Source of the DNA: Hyphomicrobiales bacterium
Lineage (GTDB): Bacteria; Pseudomonadota; Alphaproteobacteria; Rhizobiales; Rhizobiaceae
Assembly: GCA_900471525.1 (NCBI GenBank)
Contig: UCEZ01000021.1
Location: 248,001-312,000 of the forward strand
Length of the DNA stretch: 64,000 nt
Direction of reading: 5' to 3'
In this document: one piece after another, positions 1-10,475 of the stretch
Layout: the number at the start of each line of letters is the position of its first letter
Numbering within the stretch: the stretch's first letter is position 1
Position numbers and translations under genes: made by a program
The notes under the pieces: model-generated
Databases searched by the model: none
Told to the model about the DNA's origin: nothing
The model's input: only the letters and a program-made list of their open reading frames with translations

Positions 1-2
1 GC

Positions 3-788
3 TATTGCAGCCAGTCGGCGCATTCTCCGACCGGCCTGAAGGCCTCGAAGCTGATGATGGTCGAAAAGGTTGTCGCCGAAGCACGCAAGGCCAAGGACGA
101 AGGAGCCACCCGTTATTGCATGGGCGCGGCCTGGCGCAGCCCCAAGGACCGCGACATGGAAACACTGGTGGCGATGGTCGCAAGCGTCAAGGCGCTGGGC
201 ATGGAGACCTGCATGACGCTCGGCATGTTGTCCCCAGGCCAGGCGGGTGCTCTGGCCGAGGCCGGGCTCGATTATTACAACCACAACATCGATACCTCGG
301 AAGAATTCTATCCGCAGATCATCACCACCCGCACCTTCGCCGACCGGCTGGAAACACTGGCCAATGTGCGCGAGGCAGGCATGAAGGTTTGTGCTGGTGG
401 CATTCTCGGCATGGGGGAGACAACGGACGATCGCATCTCCATGCTGGTGACGCTCGCCAATCTTCCCGAGCCGCCCGAAAGCGTGCCGGTCAACATGCTG
501 ATCCCGATCCCCGGCTCACAGCTTGCCGACGCCGAGCCGGTCGATCCGATCGAGTTCGTCAGGACTATTGCGCTCGCCCGCATCCTGATGCCGCGTGCGC
601 ATGTGCGCCTCTCGGCCGGACGCACGCAGATGAGCGACGAAATGCAGGCGCTCTGTTTCTTCGCCGGCGCCAATTCGATCTTTGCCGGCGACACTCTGCT
701 GACAGCCGAAAATCCGGGCGAGGATCACGACGCGGCACTCTTCCGGCGCCTTGGCTTGAAGCCGATGGAGCTGGAGCAAGCCGAATGA
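3..788 (+). CDS. bioB: Biotin synthase BioB (5'-truncated by window edge)
   Basis: Radical SAM enzyme that inserts sulfur into dethiobiotin to make biotin, the last step of the pathway. The reading frame is open from base 3 and begins inside the iron-sulfur motif: the residues YCSQSAHS are the end of the family's CxxxCxYC [4Fe-4S] site, so about 60 residues lie outside the window. Further family blocks are visible: [35 protein letters not shown] and RLSAGR, whose arginine and cysteines serve the [2Fe-2S] cluster in known BioB. 261 residues are visible. The ATG at 54 is internal, not the start. The stop overlaps the bioF start, so it is the first visible gene of a bioBFDAZ operon. Confidence 0.97.
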   Translation, partial: YCSQSAHSPTGLKASKLMMVEKVVAEARKAKDEGATRYCMGAAWRSPKDRDMETLVAMVASVKALGMETCMTLGMLSPGQAGALAEAGLDYYNHNIDTSEEFYPQIITTRTFADRLETLANVREAGMKVCAGGILGMGETTDDRISMLVTLANLPEPPESVPVNMLIPIPGSQLADAEPVDPIEFVRTIALARILMPRAHVRLSAGRTQMSDEMQALCFFAGANSIFAGDTLLTAENPGEDHDAALFRRLGLKPMELEQAE

Positions 789-1930
789 TGCCTACGGGCC
801 TCGCCCGCTACGAAACGACATTGGCTGGACTGGAGCGCAAAGGACGACGGCGGACGTTGATCGCGCAGGACGGTGTCGATTTCAGCTCGAACGACTATCT
901 GGCCTTTGCCGGTTCGACGCGTCTGGCTGCGGCCGTCACCGCTGCCGTTCAACGCGGCGTGCCCGTCGGTGCCGGCGGTTCGCGCCTGCTGCGCGGCAAT
1001 CATCCGGAACACGAGGCGCTGGAGGAAGAGGCTGCGGCCTTTTTCGGAGCAGAACGGGTCCTTTACTTCGGCAGCGGCTATGCCGCCAATGCAGCACTTT
1101 TCTCAACCCTGCCGCAGCGCGGCGATCTCATCGTGCATGACGCGCTGGTGCATGCCAGTGCACACGAGGGCATGCAGGCGAGCCGGGCACAGGCGGTGCC
1201 GGCAGCCCACAACGATGTCGAAGCCTTTGCGCGAGCAATCGAGCAGTGGCGGAGCGGCGGTGGAAATGGCCACCCGTGGATCGCAGTCGAGAGCCTCTAT
1301 TCGATGGATGGCGATCGCGCACCGCTCGCCAAACTTGCAGCACTCGCCGACCGGCATGACGGATTTCTGGTAATCGACGAGGCGCATGCGACCGGGGTCT
1401 TCGGCCCCAGCGGGCGCGGTTTCGCCGCCGATCTGGAAAAACATGGCAATGTCATCGTGCTGCATACCTGCGGCAAGGCGCTTGGTGTCTCCGGCGCGTT
1501 GCTTGGTGCAAGCGCAACGCTCTGCGACTACCTTGTCAACCGGGCGCGCGGTTTCATCTATTCGACCGCGCCATCGCCGCTGATGGCCGCCGCCGTGCGT
1601 GAGGCGCTGAGAATGCTCACGGACGAACCGCAGCGCCGTGCGGATTTCGACGCGTTGCGGACCTTTGCCAATGCCGAGCTTACCCGGAAACTCGGCATGG
1701 AGGCCAGCGGATCGCAGATCCTGCCGGTGATGATCGGCGACAATGGCCGGGCGGTGCGGATTGCCGCGCGGATGCGGGCAGAAGGCTTCGATATCCGGGC
1801 CATTCGCCCGCCGACCGTTCCCGAAGGGACCGCAAGGCTCCGGGTCGCGATAACGCTCAACGTCGACAGGCCGACGATCACCCGCATGTTTACCCGGCTG
1901 GCGGCGATTATGGCGGAGGAGAAGCCATGA
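785..1930 (+). CDS. bioF: 8-amino-7-oxononanoate synthase BioF
   Basis: PLP-dependent alpha-oxoamine synthase that condenses pimeloyl-ACP (or -CoA) with alanine, the first step of biotin ring assembly. The 381-residue product has the family blocks [10 protein letters not shown] (cofactor-binding Asp and His) and [12 protein letters not shown], in which the lysine forms the Schiff base with PLP. The start is one of two adjacent ATGs at 785 and 788; the first overlaps the bioB stop as ATGA, which suggests translational coupling. The frame stays open to base 5 upstream, but that part is bioB read in another frame. The 3' end overlaps bioD (ATGA). Confidence 0.95.
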   Translation: MMPTGLARYETTLAGLERKGRRRTLIAQDGVDFSSNDYLAFAGSTRLAAAVTAAVQRGVPVGAGGSRLLRGNHPEHEALEEEAAAFFGAERVLYFGSGYAANAALFSTLPQRGDLIVHDALVHASAHEGMQASRAQAVPAAHNDVEAFARAIEQWRSGGGNGHPWIAVESLYSMDGDRAPLAKLAALADRHDGFLVIDEAHATGVFGPSGRGFAADLEKHGNVIVLHTCGKALGVSGALLGASATLCDYLVNRARGFIYSTAPSPLMAAAVREALRMLTDEPQRRADFDALRTFANAELTRKLGMEASGSQILPVMIGDNGRAVRIAARMRAEGFDIRAIRPPTVPEGTARLRVAITLNVDRPTITRMFTRLAAIMAEEKP

Positions 1931-2562
1931 TGCGCTTTGTTGTCACCGGCACGGACACCGGCATCGGCAAGACGGTGTTTTCGGCCGCCCTTGCTGCCGC
2001 ACTCGAGGGCTACTACTGGAAACCGGTGCAATCCGGGCTCGAAGACGAAACCGACAGCCAGACCGTCAGCCGGCTCGGTTGCCTGCCGCCGGAGCGCATC
2101 CTGCCGGAAGCCTACAGGCTGAGGACACCAGCCTCGCCGCATATGGCGGCTCGGCTTGATCATGTCGCGATTACGCCGGAGGCGCTGGAGCCGCCCGCGA
2201 TGGATGCTCCGCTCGTCATCGAGGGCGCCGGTGGGCTGTTGGTGCCATTGACGGACAGCCAGGTGTTCGCCGATGTTTTTGCGCGATGGCAAATCCCCGT
2301 CATCCTCTGCGCCCGCACTGGGCTCGGCACGATCAATCACACGCTTTTGTCGCTGGAAGCGCTGCGCAGCCGGTGTATCCCGGTATTTGGCGTAGCCTTC
2401 ATCGGCGAAGAGCAAGCTGAAACGCAGCGGATCATCGCGGCGATGGGACAGGTGCGGGTACTCGGTCGCCTGCCGCGACTTGATCCGCTGACGCCGGAAA
2501 GCCTGCTTCAGGCCTTCCGCGACCATTTTCCTGTTTCCTCCTTCAAAGAGAGGATGGCATGA
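1927..2562 (+). CDS. bioD: Dethiobiotin synthetase BioD
   Basis: ATP-dependent carboxylase that closes the ureido ring of 7,8-diaminononanoate to give dethiobiotin. The 211-residue protein opens with the modified P-loop GTDTGIGKT at residues 7-15, as in the family, and carries [12 protein letters not shown], matching the conserved EGAGG block. Length is close to the family norm of 210-230. The ATG overlaps the bioF stop, and the stop overlaps the bioA ATG by four bases, so the genes are probably translated in a coupled way. Confidence 0.95.
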   Translation: MMRFVVTGTDTGIGKTVFSAALAAALEGYYWKPVQSGLEDETDSQTVSRLGCLPPERILPEAYRLRTPASPHMAARLDHVAITPEALEPPAMDAPLVIEGAGGLLVPLTDSQVFADVFARWQIPVILCARTGLGTINHTLLSLEALRSRCIPVFGVAFIGEEQAETQRIIAAMGQVRVLGRLPRLDPLTPESLLQAFRDHFPVSSFKERMA

Positions 2563-3824
2563 ACTCTCCCGTCTGGCACCCTTTCACCCAGCATGCGCTC
2601 GAACCGGCGATGAAACGCATTGTGCGAACGGATGGCGCCTCTCTCATCGACGCAGACGGCTCGCGCATCCTTGATGCTATTTCATCCTGGTGGGTCATCA
2701 CCCATGGCCACCGGCATTCGGCCATCATGGAGGCAATCCGGACAGCCTGCGAGAATTACGACCAGATCATTTTCGCCGAATACACCCACGAACCGGCCGA
2801 GGAACTCGCACGAGGTCTGATCGGGATTGCACCGGCTGGTCTAAGTCACGTGTTCTACTCCGATAGCGGATCGACCTGCGTCGAGGTCGCGCTGAAAATG
2901 GCGCTCGGCTTCTTCCACAATTCGGGTGTGCCACGCCGCCGCGTCTGCGTCATGGAGCACGGCTATCACGGCGATACGATCGGCACGATGTCGACCGGGG
3001 AGCGCGGTGTCTTCAATGCCGCCTATGAGCCGTTGCTCTTTGGCGTCGATCGCCTGCCGTTTCCCGAATCCGGCCGTGAACAGGACACGCTCGACGCATT
3101 CGAGAGCTTCTGCGCCACCGGCGAAGTGGCCGCGTTGCTGATCGAGCCGTTGGTTCTGGGGGCGGGCGGCATGCGGACCTATCCGGCATCCATCCTCAGC
3201 GAGTTGAAACGGATTGCCGAGCGGCATGACGCTTTGATGATCGTGGACGAAGTGATGACCGGCTGGGGGCGCACTGGTACCCTCTTTGCTTGCGAGCAGG
3301 CTGGCGTGACGCCCGATATTCTCTGCACCTCCAAGGGGTTGACCGGTGGCGCCCTGCCGCTTGCAGCAACGCTCTGCACAGCCGAGATATTCGACGCGCA
3401 TCTCTCGACGGATCGCCGCCGGACATTTTTCCACTCGAGTTCCTATACGGCCAATCCGATCGCCTGCGCAGCCGCGGTCGCCAATCTGGCGGTGTGGAAT
3501 GATGAGCCGGTGCGCGAGCGCATCCGGTCGCTGCAGCAGATGCAAGAGGAAAGGCTCGCCCGCTTTCAGACCGATCCGCGCTTCGCCAACATCCGCCAAG
3601 CCGGTACGATCACCGCGCTTGATCTCAACGTGCCGGCAGGCGGTTATCTTTCGGAGGTTGGACCACGGCTCAGGGCGTTCTTTCGCGAACGGAAATTGCT
3701 GATCCGGCCGCTCGGCAACGTGATCTATCTGATGCCACCTTACTGCGTCACCTCCGCCGAACTCGATCGAGCCTATGATGCGATCGATGAAGCGGCGGCA
3801 TGTTTTGCGGCGGGCCGGCTGTGA
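2559..3824 (+). CDS. bioA: Adenosylmethionine-8-amino-7-oxononanoate transaminase BioA
   Basis: Class III PLP aminotransferase that uses S-adenosylmethionine as amino donor to make 7,8-diaminopelargonate. The 421-residue protein shows [12 protein letters not shown] (substrate-side tryptophans), [11 protein letters not shown] with the PLP-binding aspartate, and CTSKGLTGG with the Schiff-base lysine. [15 protein letters not shown] is also typical. It overlaps bioD upstream and bioZ downstream (GTGA). The gene order bioBFDAZ is that seen in Agrobacterium, Mesorhizobium and Brucella. Confidence 0.96.
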   Translation: MNSPVWHPFTQHALEPAMKRIVRTDGASLIDADGSRILDAISSWWVITHGHRHSAIMEAIRTACENYDQIIFAEYTHEPAEELARGLIGIAPAGLSHVFYSDSGSTCVEVALKMALGFFHNSGVPRRRVCVMEHGYHGDTIGTMSTGERGVFNAAYEPLLFGVDRLPFPESGREQDTLDAFESFCATGEVAALLIEPLVLGAGGMRTYPASILSELKRIAERHDALMIVDEVMTGWGRTGTLFACEQAGVTPDILCTSKGLTGGALPLAATLCTAEIFDAHLSTDRRRTFFHSSSYTANPIACAAAVANLAVWNDEPVRERIRSLQQMQEERLARFQTDPRFANIRQAGTITALDLNVPAGGYLSEVGPRLRAFFRERKLLIRPLGNVIYLMPPYCVTSAELDRAYDAIDEAAACFAAGRL

Positions 3825-4810
3825 GAACCGTCCGCTCCTCCCGCCTTGCCGGCTTCGGCCATTCCGTCCCGGCGCGGCGCGTGGAAAATGCCGAGATCGA
3901 GGAACGGCTCGGGCTAGAGCTAGGTTGGATCGAGCGCCGGACCGGGATCAGAACACGGCACTGGGCCGAACCGGGCGATACGCTGTCCGGCCTTGCGGCA
4001 AGCGCCGGAGCGGCAGCCATCGAAAGTGCCGGCATCTCCCGAGACGACATTGCCCTGACGCTTCTCGCCACGTCGACGCCCGATCATCTATTGCCGCCCT
4101 CGGCCCCGTTGCTTGCCCATCGTCTGGGCATTGCCAATTCCGGCGCGATCGATCTCGCGGGTGCCTGCTCCGGCTTCCTCTACGCGCTGACGCTCGCCGA
4201 CGGTTTTGTCCGTGCGCAAGGTCGCCCGGTGCTGGTGGTCGCAGCCAATATCCTCAGTCGAAGGATAAACCCCGCGGAGCGGGCAAGTGCCGTGCTGTTT
4301 GCCGACGCGGCGGGCGCCGTCGTTCTGGTGCCCTCGCAGGATTCGGAAAAGGGCCTTCTCGGTATGGATCTAGCCTCCGACGGCAGCCGCTATGATCTGA
4401 TCTCGATCCCGGCCGGTGGTAGCAACCGGCCATTTGCAGCAGACGTGCAGGCTGATGAATGCCTGATGACGATGCGCGACGGCCGGGAGATGTTCACTCA
4501 AGCCGTTGGGATGATGAGCCTCTGTGCAAGCCGGGCGCTCCAAAATGCGGGGTTAGGTGCGACGGATGTTGATCGCTTTGTTCCCCATCAGGCCAATGCG
4601 CGTATTTTTGATGCGGTTTGCGCCAATCTCGGCATCGATCCTGAAAAGACGGTCCGTACGATCGCGGACTATGGGAACTCTTCCGCTGCGACGATCCCGC
4701 TTTCGCTTTCGCTTGCCCATCATGCCAAGCCCTTCGCCCCAGGCGAGAAATTGCTGCTGACCGCGGCGGGCGCAGGGCTGACAGGTGGCGCATGCGTGAT
4801 CGGAATGTAA
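3821..4810 (+). CDS. bioZ: BioZ, beta-ketoacyl-ACP synthase III-like enzyme of biotin synthesis
   Basis: FabH-fold condensing enzyme. In rhizobia and Agrobacterium BioZ supplies the pimeloyl precursor by condensing glutaryl-CoA with malonyl-ACP, replacing the BioC-BioH route; this is family knowledge, not something the sequence shows. The 329-residue product has the catalytic triad in the expected blocks: Cys116 in DLAGACSGF, His256 in VPHQANARI and Asn286 in [11 protein letters not shown] chose the GTG at 3821 because it overlaps the bioA stop (GTGA) and starts the conserved N terminus; an upstream ATG at 3800 lies within bioA. It closes the biotin operon. A housekeeping FabH is unlikely, because fabH normally sits with plsX. 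Confidence 0.9.
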   Translation: MRTVRSSRLAGFGHSVPARRVENAEIEERLGLELGWIERRTGIRTRHWAEPGDTLSGLAASAGAAAIESAGISRDDIALTLLATSTPDHLLPPSAPLLAHRLGIANSGAIDLAGACSGFLYALTLADGFVRAQGRPVLVVAANILSRRINPAERASAVLFADAAGAVVLVPSQDSEKGLLGMDLASDGSRYDLISIPAGGSNRPFAADVQADECLMTMRDGREMFTQAVGMMSLCASRALQNAGLGATDVDRFVPHQANARIFDAVCANLGIDPEKTVRTIADYGNSSAATIPLSLSLAHHAKPFAPGEKLLLTAAGAGLTGGACVIGM

Positions 4811-4984
4811 GTAAAAAATTACAGAATCGAGAATGGAAAGGAAGACTTCTCGGGTCTTCTGGTCTTCATGATGCGCAGGAAACGGGTGGCGTCGGAAGAC
4901 CGCACGGCCAATGATCATGGCAACAACCGTGCTTGCTCGAATTTTCAGGCAAGCGCCACTAGCGATGATCAGAGAGGCGGTGCC

Positions 4985-5734
4985 ATGAAAACCCATTCGG
5001 TCACTATCCCGACGTTGGTCGGCATGACGTCCGCAGAAGCCCGTGTTGCAGGCTATGACTGGAGAATTCTTGCCGATGAACTGAGTGATTTCGGTTGTGT
5101 GGTCATCGAAAACCTGCTGTCGCCGGAGGAGTGTTGGATGCTCGCCGCACTCTACCCCCAGGAGGAACACTTCCGCAGTCATATCCACATGGCTCGCCAT
5201 GGCTTCGGCAAGGGTGAGTATCGCTATTTCAAATATCCGCTGCCGGATCTCGTCGGGACTTTACGCACAGCGCTCTATCCGCACCTTTCCAGCGTTGCCA
5301 ACGAATGGAACGGACGCATGGGTATCGGTGAGCGCTACCCGCCCGATCATGCGGCATTCCTCAAACAGTGCCATGATGCCGGCCAGACCCGTCCGACGCC
5401 GCTGCTGTTGCAATACGTTTCCGGCGATTTCAATTGCCTGCATCAGGATCTGTACGGCGATCTGGCATTCTCGATCCAGATGGCGATCCTACTTTCCGAA
5501 CCCGGGAAGGATTTTACGGGTGGCGAGTTCGTTCTGACGGAGCAACGCCCGCGCATGCAGAGCCGGGTTGAGGTCGTGCCTTTACGACAGGGCGACGCGG
5601 TCGCCTTTGCGGTTCACAACCGGCCGGTTAAGGGCTCCAAGAGCAATTATCGCGTCAATCTGCGGCATGGCGTCAGCCGTGTGCGCTCTGGCATGCGGCA
5701 TACTGTCGGGATCATCTTCCACGACGCCAGATAG
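4985..5734 (+). CDS. 2-oxoglutarate/Fe(II)-dependent oxygenase family protein
   Basis: Predicted non-heme iron dioxygenase of the prolyl-4-hydroxylase-like group. The 249-residue protein has the iron-binding motif HQD at residues 153-155 inside LHQDLYGD, and a later His228 with nearby arginines (Arg234, Arg238) in the place expected for the distal iron ligand and the 2-oxoglutarate carboxylate. FTGGEFVL and GDAVAF are the double-stranded beta-helix strands seen in this family. Start at 4985 is preferred because a purine-rich GAGAGGCGG lies just upstream; an in-frame ATG at 4868 would add 39 poorly conserved-looking residues. Its substrate is unknown. It lies 174 bases after bioZ, so it may or may not be in the biotin transcript. 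Confidence 0.8.
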   Translation: MKTHSVTIPTLVGMTSAEARVAGYDWRILADELSDFGCVVIENLLSPEECWMLAALYPQEEHFRSHIHMARHGFGKGEYRYFKYPLPDLVGTLRTALYPHLSSVANEWNGRMGIGERYPPDHAAFLKQCHDAGQTRPTPLLLQYVSGDFNCLHQDLYGDLAFSIQMAILLSEPGKDFTGGEFVLTEQRPRMQSRVEVVPLRQGDAVAFAVHNRPVKGSKSNYRVNLRHGVSRVRSGMRHTVGIIFHDAR

Positions 5735-5861
5735 AGACGCTGTCGGGAGGAACGAGGCAAGCTGGTTTAGCAGATTTCAGGGCGGGAGTTCGGTTGCGTG
5801 TGGCCGGCAGTTTTGGTAAATTTTTCCTAAATGTCGACAGGACCGATGGAGCGATCTCCGC

Positions 5862-6086
5862 ATGCCGAGCATCACACGCCGTTTCGAAAACTACATGAGG
5901 AACGGCATGCGCGGCTGGGCGCGATCGCAGCCCGTTTTCATCAGAGCGCTGCTTTTTCTGCCATGCTTCCTGGAATTCCTCTTCGCGTACATCGTCTGCG
6001 CTGCCGCGATTGCCATCGTTTTGTTTCTGATGGCGATCGTTTCGGTATTCGGGCTTGATGCGGAGCGTCAGCCAAGCATGCGTTGA
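5862..6086 (+). CDS. Small hydrophobic membrane protein, unknown
   Basis: A 74-residue reading frame with a basic N terminus and about 40 consecutive mostly hydrophobic residues (roughly 27-66), enough for one or two membrane segments. I recognise no family. No strong ribosome site precedes the ATG. It is convergent with exoP, with only 10 bases between the stops. An overlapping frame from 5831 is open too, but its product is not hydrophobic or otherwise protein-like. A membrane-protein pattern by chance in GC-rich DNA is possible, so this is a tentative gene. Confidence 0.4.
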   Translation: MPSITRRFENYMRNGMRGWARSQPVFIRALLFLPCFLEFLFAYIVCAAAIAIVLFLMAIVSVFGLDAERQPSMR

Positions 6087-6096
6087 CACGGAGGGG

Positions 6097-8439
6097 TCAG
6101 CGCGCAGCCCTCAATGGCTGCTCGATATAATAGCTCTCATAGCTCTTGCGATATTTTTCCGCCGCGCCGAAATCGCTGTATTTCCCGAGCTCGTCCATAT
6201 CTGTCTTGTTGAGCATCACGCCGAGAATCTTGGCGTTGAATATCGGATCGGAATGCAGCACGTCCCGGACTAGGCGGGATGGGGTCTTGCCCCATTCGAT
6301 GACCATCAGAAAACCGTCGGCAAAGGGCGAAAACGCCTTGGCGTCGATGACGGGAGCGAGCGGGGCGAGATCGACGATGACATAGTCGAAGCTCTTGCGC
6401 GCATTCGCGATCAGATTTTCCATGCCCTGCGAGGCAAGCAGTTCGTTCGTATGGTAGAGATGTTCGCGCGGCGCGATCGGCAGGATTGCAAGCCGAGTCT
6501 GCGGATCGACTCTCAGCCCCGCGGTCCATTCCTCTTCACCCAGAACGGCTTCCACCAAACCTGTTTTCGGTGCCGGAGAAATCATTTTGCTGATCGCCGG
6601 ATTCCTGAGGTCGGCGTCGATCAGGAGCGTGCGTTTGCCGCTGGCGGCAAGCAGCCCGGCAAAATTTGCGGCAATGGTCGATTTTCCTTCGCCTGGCAGC
6701 GCCGAGACGACACCGATCACGCGGTTGGGGCGACCTTGCAGGATGACGTCGCTGGCAAGCTTGGCATTGCGCAGCGTTTCGGCAAACGCCGACCGCGGCG
6801 CTTCGACCGCAATTCGGGTCATGCGCGTCAGCGGAATTTTGGCATCGACCTGCGGATCGGCTTTATCCGGTTCCGGCTTGGAAAGGCGCTCTCGTGTCTT
6901 TTTCCAAAGAGTATCGGTCTTTTTTCCGATCAACGGCAGATAGCCGAGTGATTTGTGCCCGAGAACGAAGCGAACGTCTTCCTCCAGGCGGAAGAAGCGT
7001 TCGCGGAATTCCTGAAGGCCGGCGATGACGGCACCCAGCATGAAGCCAAGCACAATGGAAAGAGCAAGAACCATCGTCTTCTTGGGGCTGGATGGAGCCG
7101 TGGGAATGCCGGCATCCGAGATGATCCGTGCTTTCGCGATCGGGAAGGAGCGTTGCTGGGCTGCTTCCTCATAACGGCCGAGATAGGATTCATAAAGCGT
7201 CTTCAGCGCTGTCGCCCTTTGCTCCAACTCGCGCAAGTCTACCAGCGACCGGTTGGCCTGCGAATTGCTGCCGACGACGCCTTCGATGCTCTGGCGCAAG
7301 GATGCTTCGCGCGATTTCGCGACTTCGAATTCGTTTTTGTAGCTGGCGGTGATCTGCTGCAGTTCGCGATAGATCTGGCCGGCAAGCTCCGATTTTTCAG
7401 CCCTGAGAGCCACCGCCTGGGGATGATCGGCTGAGAAATTCTGGACGATGACCTGCTCACGCTTGCTCACGGTCAGGTAACGCGTCCGCAAATCCTGAAT
7501 GACCGAGTTGTCGGTCTGGTTCGAGGAAATGGTTGCATTGTTCACGGCACTTTCGGCGCCCTGGTCGACGATCGACTTGAACTGGTTGTAGCGGGCGGAA
7601 GCGCTGGCGCTATCCGCCTGCGCGACGATCAGCTGGCTGTTGAGATCTGACAGTTGCTGCTCGGACATCAATTCGCCCCGGGCCGAAGTCAGGCCATTGT
7701 CTGCCTTGAATTTTTCAGCCTCCAGAGAGGCTGCCTGGGCGCGCTGGCGAAGGTCGGTCAACCGCTCCTGCAGCCAGACGGAGGCGCGTTCCGTAGCGTC
7801 GAAATTCGCGTTCAATTGATCGGTCAGATAGGCGTTGGCATAAGCGCGGGTGACGATGGCGGCAACCTTTGGATCGGTCGATTTGTAGGACAGTGCGACA
7901 ACCGAGCTTCTGGCCACCCGTTCGACCGTCAGCCCCTGCTGAATATAGGCCGCTGCCATTTCGCGCTTGACGTTCCGTGCGGCCGCTTCGGAAATTTCAG
8001 GCCGGCCGCCGAAGATCCCGACGACTGATCTGGCCGCCGATTTCACGATCGACATCAGGGATTGCGGCGGATTGAGAACGGTCTCGTTTCCGTCGAGTTT
8101 TTCCGCGTCGGTGACGCGCAGTGCCAGCTCGCCGGATTTCAGAATTTCGACGGCGCTGGAAAGCTGCGTGTCGGCCTGTTGGGCGCTCTGGGGCGAAGGG
8201 GCCTCTTCTGCATATTTCGACAGATTGTCATCGAGCAGGATCTGCGTCTGCGACGTGTAGACCGGGGTTGCAAATAAAAGGTAGGTGGCACCCAGGAGAA
8301 AACACGCGACAACACAAACAGCCACGACCCTCGAACGGCGCAGCGCAATCGCGGTCAGCCGGTTCAGATCGATGAACGAGTCGGACTCATCGCTGCGGAG
8401 CGATGGGACAGTGTTCAACGGAAGAGGTCTTTGATTCAT
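6097..8439 (-). CDS. exoP: ExoP, polysaccharide co-polymerase / BY-kinase-like chain-length regulator
   Basis: Inner-membrane protein that controls succinoglycan chain length and export with ExoQ and ExoT. The 780 residues show the standard fused layout: a first membrane segment at about 37-58, a long periplasmic Wzz/coiled-coil region rich in Q and A, a second membrane segment at about 453-473, then a cytosolic BY-kinase-type ATPase domain. The ATPase has Walker A PGEGKST near 582-588, the A' block LLIDADLR and a Walker B-like FDYVIVDLAP. The C-terminal tail holds several tyrosines (about six in the last 35 residues), the usual autophosphorylation cluster. It is the last gene of the minus-strand exo run, about 110 bases after exoN. 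Confidence 0.95.
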   Translation of the reverse strand: MNQRPLPLNTVPSLRSDESDSFIDLNRLTAIALRRSRVVAVCVVACFLLGATYLLFATPVYTSQTQILLDDNLSKYAEEAPSPQSAQQADTQLSSAVEILKSGELALRVTDAEKLDGNETVLNPPQSLMSIVKSAARSVVGIFGGRPEISEAAARNVKREMAAAYIQQGLTVERVARSSVVALSYKSTDPKVAAIVTRAYANAYLTDQLNANFDATERASVWLQERLTDLRQRAQAASLEAEKFKADNGLTSARGELMSEQQLSDLNSQLIVAQADSASASARYNQFKSIVDQGAESAVNNATISSNQTDNSVIQDLRTRYLTVSKREQVIVQNFSADHPQAVALRAEKSELAGQIYRELQQITASYKNEFEVAKSREASLRQSIEGVVGSNSQANRSLVDLRELEQRATALKTLYESYLGRYEEAAQQRSFPIAKARIISDAGIPTAPSSPKKTMVLALSIVLGFMLGAVIAGLQEFRERFFRLEEDVRFVLGHKSLGYLPLIGKKTDTLWKKTRERLSKPEPDKADPQVDAKIPLTRMTRIAVEAPRSAFAETLRNAKLASDVILQGRPNRVIGVVSALPGEGKSTIAANFAGLLAASGKRTLLIDADLRNPAISKMISPAPKTGLVEAVLGEEEWTAGLRVDPQTRLAILPIAPREHLYHTNELLASQGMENLIANARKSFDYVIVDLAPLAPVIDAKAFSPFADGFLMVIEWGKTPSRLVRDVLHSDPIFNAKILGVMLNKTDMDELGKYSDFGAAEKYRKSYESYYIEQPLRAAR

Positions 8440-8476
8440 GGGCCGTTTAGTCTCCGGGTACTTTTGCGTGGTCGTA

Positions 8477-8505
8477 TCTCACCCCAAAACACGGCAGGGG
8501 TGAGA
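8477..8505. other. Perfect 9-bp stem with 11-base loop between exoN and exoP
   Basis: TCTCACCCC at 8477-8485 is exactly complementary to GGGGTGAGA at 8497-8505. It lies in the 109-base gap between the exoN stop and the exoP start. There is no immediate T-tract on the minus strand, so it is not a typical terminator there; on the plus strand five T residues follow after a short gap. It could be an RNA-processing or stabilising hairpin, or an attenuator lowering exoP expression. Confidence 0.5.
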
Positions 8506-8548
8506 CCAGATTTTTCGACGGGGCCAAACCGCCGAAAAAACATCGTTT

Positions 8549-9454
8549 TCAGGCCGCCTGTATTGCCTGTTCGTGCGACAGCACCATCTCGCGAACGGAT
8601 TCGAAGACGAGATTCCCAATGTCTGCGCGCGAAAGGGCAAAGGCGACATTGGCCTCGATAAAGCCCTGCTTGGAGCCGCAATCGAAGGTCCGGCCTTCAT
8701 AGGGATGGGCGTGGAACGACTGGGTCGCCGAAAGGCGCAGCATGCCGTCGGTCAACTGGATCTCGTTGCCGGCACCGCGCTGCTGATGCGCGAGGATCGA
8801 GAAGATTTCCGGCTGCAGGATGTAGCGGCCATTCAGATAATAGGTGGACGGCGCCTCTGTGACAGGCGGCTTCTCGACCATCTGTGTGACTTCAAACCCA
8901 TGGCGGGTCTTCTCGCCCATGCCGACGATGCCGTATTTCGAGGTCTCTTCAAGAGCGCATTGCTCGACGGCAACGACGTTGCCGCCGACATCATTGTAGA
9001 GGTCCATAAGGCCAGCCATACAGCCGCGGGCGCCATAGGAAATCATATCGGGCAAGAGCAGTGCGAAAGGTTCGTCGCCGATCAGATCGCGGGCGCACCA
9101 GACCGCATGCCCAAGGCCAAGTGGCGCCTGCTGGCGCGTGAAGCTGACAGAGCCGGCGGCGGGCAGCATGCGTGCCAGTTCGGAAATCTGGGCATCCTTG
9201 CCTGATCGCGTCAGCGAGGAGATCAACTCCGGCACGTCGTCAAAATGATCTTCGATGGCCTGCTTGTTGCGGCCAGTGACGAAGACGATGTGCTCGATGC
9301 CTGCCTGCATTGCTTCCTCGACTGCATACTGCACGACGGGCCGGTCGACGATGGTCAACATTTCCTTCGGCATTGCCTTGGTTGCGGGCAGAAATCGCGT
9401 GCCGTTTCCGGCAACGGGAATGACGGCTTTGCGAACGGTTTTGACAGGAGCCAT
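8549..9454 (-). CDS. exoN: ExoN, UTP-glucose-1-phosphate uridylyltransferase
   Basis: Makes UDP-glucose, the donor for six of the eight succinoglycan sugars and the precursor of UDP-galactose. The 301-residue product starts with the nucleotidyltransferase signature [17 protein letters not shown] and carries VEKP, the sugar-phosphate-binding block of GalU-type enzymes. Length matches GalU/ExoN. It lies between exoO and exoP, as in the S. meliloti cluster. A second, housekeeping galU elsewhere in the genome is likely. Confidence 0.94.
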   Translation of the reverse strand: MAPVKTVRKAVIPVAGNGTRFLPATKAMPKEMLTIVDRPVVQYAVEEAMQAGIEHIVFVTGRNKQAIEDHFDDVPELISSLTRSGKDAQISELARMLPAAGSVSFTRQQAPLGLGHAVWCARDLIGDEPFALLLPDMISYGARGCMAGLMDLYNDVGGNVVAVEQCALEETSKYGIVGMGEKTRHGFEVTQMVEKPPVTEAPSTYYLNGRYILQPEIFSILAHQQRGAGNEIQLTDGMLRLSATQSFHAHPYEGRTFDCGSKQGFIEANVAFALSRADIGNLVFESVREMVLSHEQAIQAA

Positions 9455-9458
9455 AGAA

Positions 9459-10475
9459 CTATCCTTTGTTTTTGTGCGGGCGGCTGCCCGGGGTGGTTCT
9501 ATTCATCGTTTTCGGCGGGGTACCGAAAGGGCGAATTGCATTGAACGGCGCCATCAGGCGCCGCAGTCTGACGGCAATGGGCATCCGCAGATGCCGAATT
9601 GCCGCCGGATTTCTCCACGCGGTTTTCACCGCGCCGGAAAGGGATCGTGCCTTGATCTGATCGACCAGGATGACGAAGGAGCGTGCGTCCTCGATGCTTC
9701 GCTGGCGGCGGATCTGGGCTTCCATGGATGCCGCGTCCAGCCGGTGGTTTTTCAGAAACTCGGCGTCGGCGGCCAGCATCGCATCCACCTGATGCAGCTT
9801 CAGCACCCGGGAAATGGAGCCGGTTCTGATGTAGTAGGTATAACCGGCGCTGGGCTCGACGGCGCAGCGCCCGCCCTTCGCAAGGGCCGATGCCAGAAGC
9901 AGGTAATCCTCGCCGATCGGCAGGGTTTCGTCGAAACGAAGGCTGTGCTCTTCAAGGAAGCGTCGCTCGAAGATCGGCTTCATGTAGCCATAATTGTGTT
10001 CGGACTGAAACAACACGTTCGAGCCGATGAACGCTGGAAGCGTCAGCGTGTCCAGCGCGGAAAGTTGCGCGTCTTCGAACATTCTCCGCGTTTCGCCATC
10101 GAGCGAAATGACGTCGATATTGTCGACGACGATCTGCGCATCGGCCTGCTGTGCCCGTGCAATCATCCGCGCCGTGCGGCCCGGTGAAATCGCGTCGTCG
10201 GAATCGAGAATGACGATCCAGTCGCCGCGCGCGGCCGCTAGGCCCGCATTGCGCGCGCCGCCGGGGCCGCGGTTCTTTTCCAGCCGGATCAATCGCACCC
10301 GCGGATCGGTGTAGGCATTGACAATCTCGGCGGTGTCATCCGGAGAGCAATCGTCGATGACGATGACCTCGACGGTGACGCCGGTCTGCGCCAGCGCGCT
10401 GTCGATGGCCCGTTCGATCGTATCTTGCGACTTGAACGCGGCGAGGATGAATGTTGCCTGCGGGTGCTGCTCCAT
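9459..10475 (-). CDS. exoO: ExoO, glucosyltransferase (family GT2)
   Basis: Cytoplasmic inverting glycosyltransferase. In S. meliloti ExoO adds the fifth sugar, the beta-1,6-linked glucose that begins the side chain; the role is assigned here from position and similarity. The 338-residue product begins [16 protein letters not shown], has VIDDCSPDD and the DxD-type motif ILDSDD. The start at 10475 overlaps the exoM stop by one base (TGATG); the open frame continues 50 residues further, but that part is arginine-rich sequence inside exoM. Confidence 0.9.
   Translation of the reverse strand: MEQHPQATFILAAFKSQDTIERAIDSALAQTGVTVEVIVIDDCSPDDTAEIVNAYTDPRVRLIRLEKNRGPGGARNAGLAAARGDWIVILDSDDAISPGRTARMIARAQQADAQIVVDNIDVISLDGETRRMFEDAQLSALDTLTLPAFIGSNVLFQSEHNYGYMKPIFERRFLEEHSLRFDETLPIGEDYLLLASALAKGGRCAVEPSAGYTYYIRTGSISRVLKLHQVDAMLAADAEFLKNHRLDAASMEAQIRRQRSIEDARSFVILVDQIKARSLSGAVKTAWRNPAAIRHLRMPIAVRLRRLMAPFNAIRPFGTPPKTMNRTTPGSRPHKNKG

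Noticed and set aside
5-784. Open frame joined to bioF that would give a 641-residue fusion
   Set aside because: It is the bioB coding strand read in another frame; its composition is Arg/Gly/His-rich and unlike a protein, and the bioB frame has all family motifs.
4841-4859. GAAGAC...GTCTTC hairpin after bioZ
   Set aside because: Only six base pairs, no T-tract, and GTCTTC is repeated nearby, so it is too weak to call a terminator.
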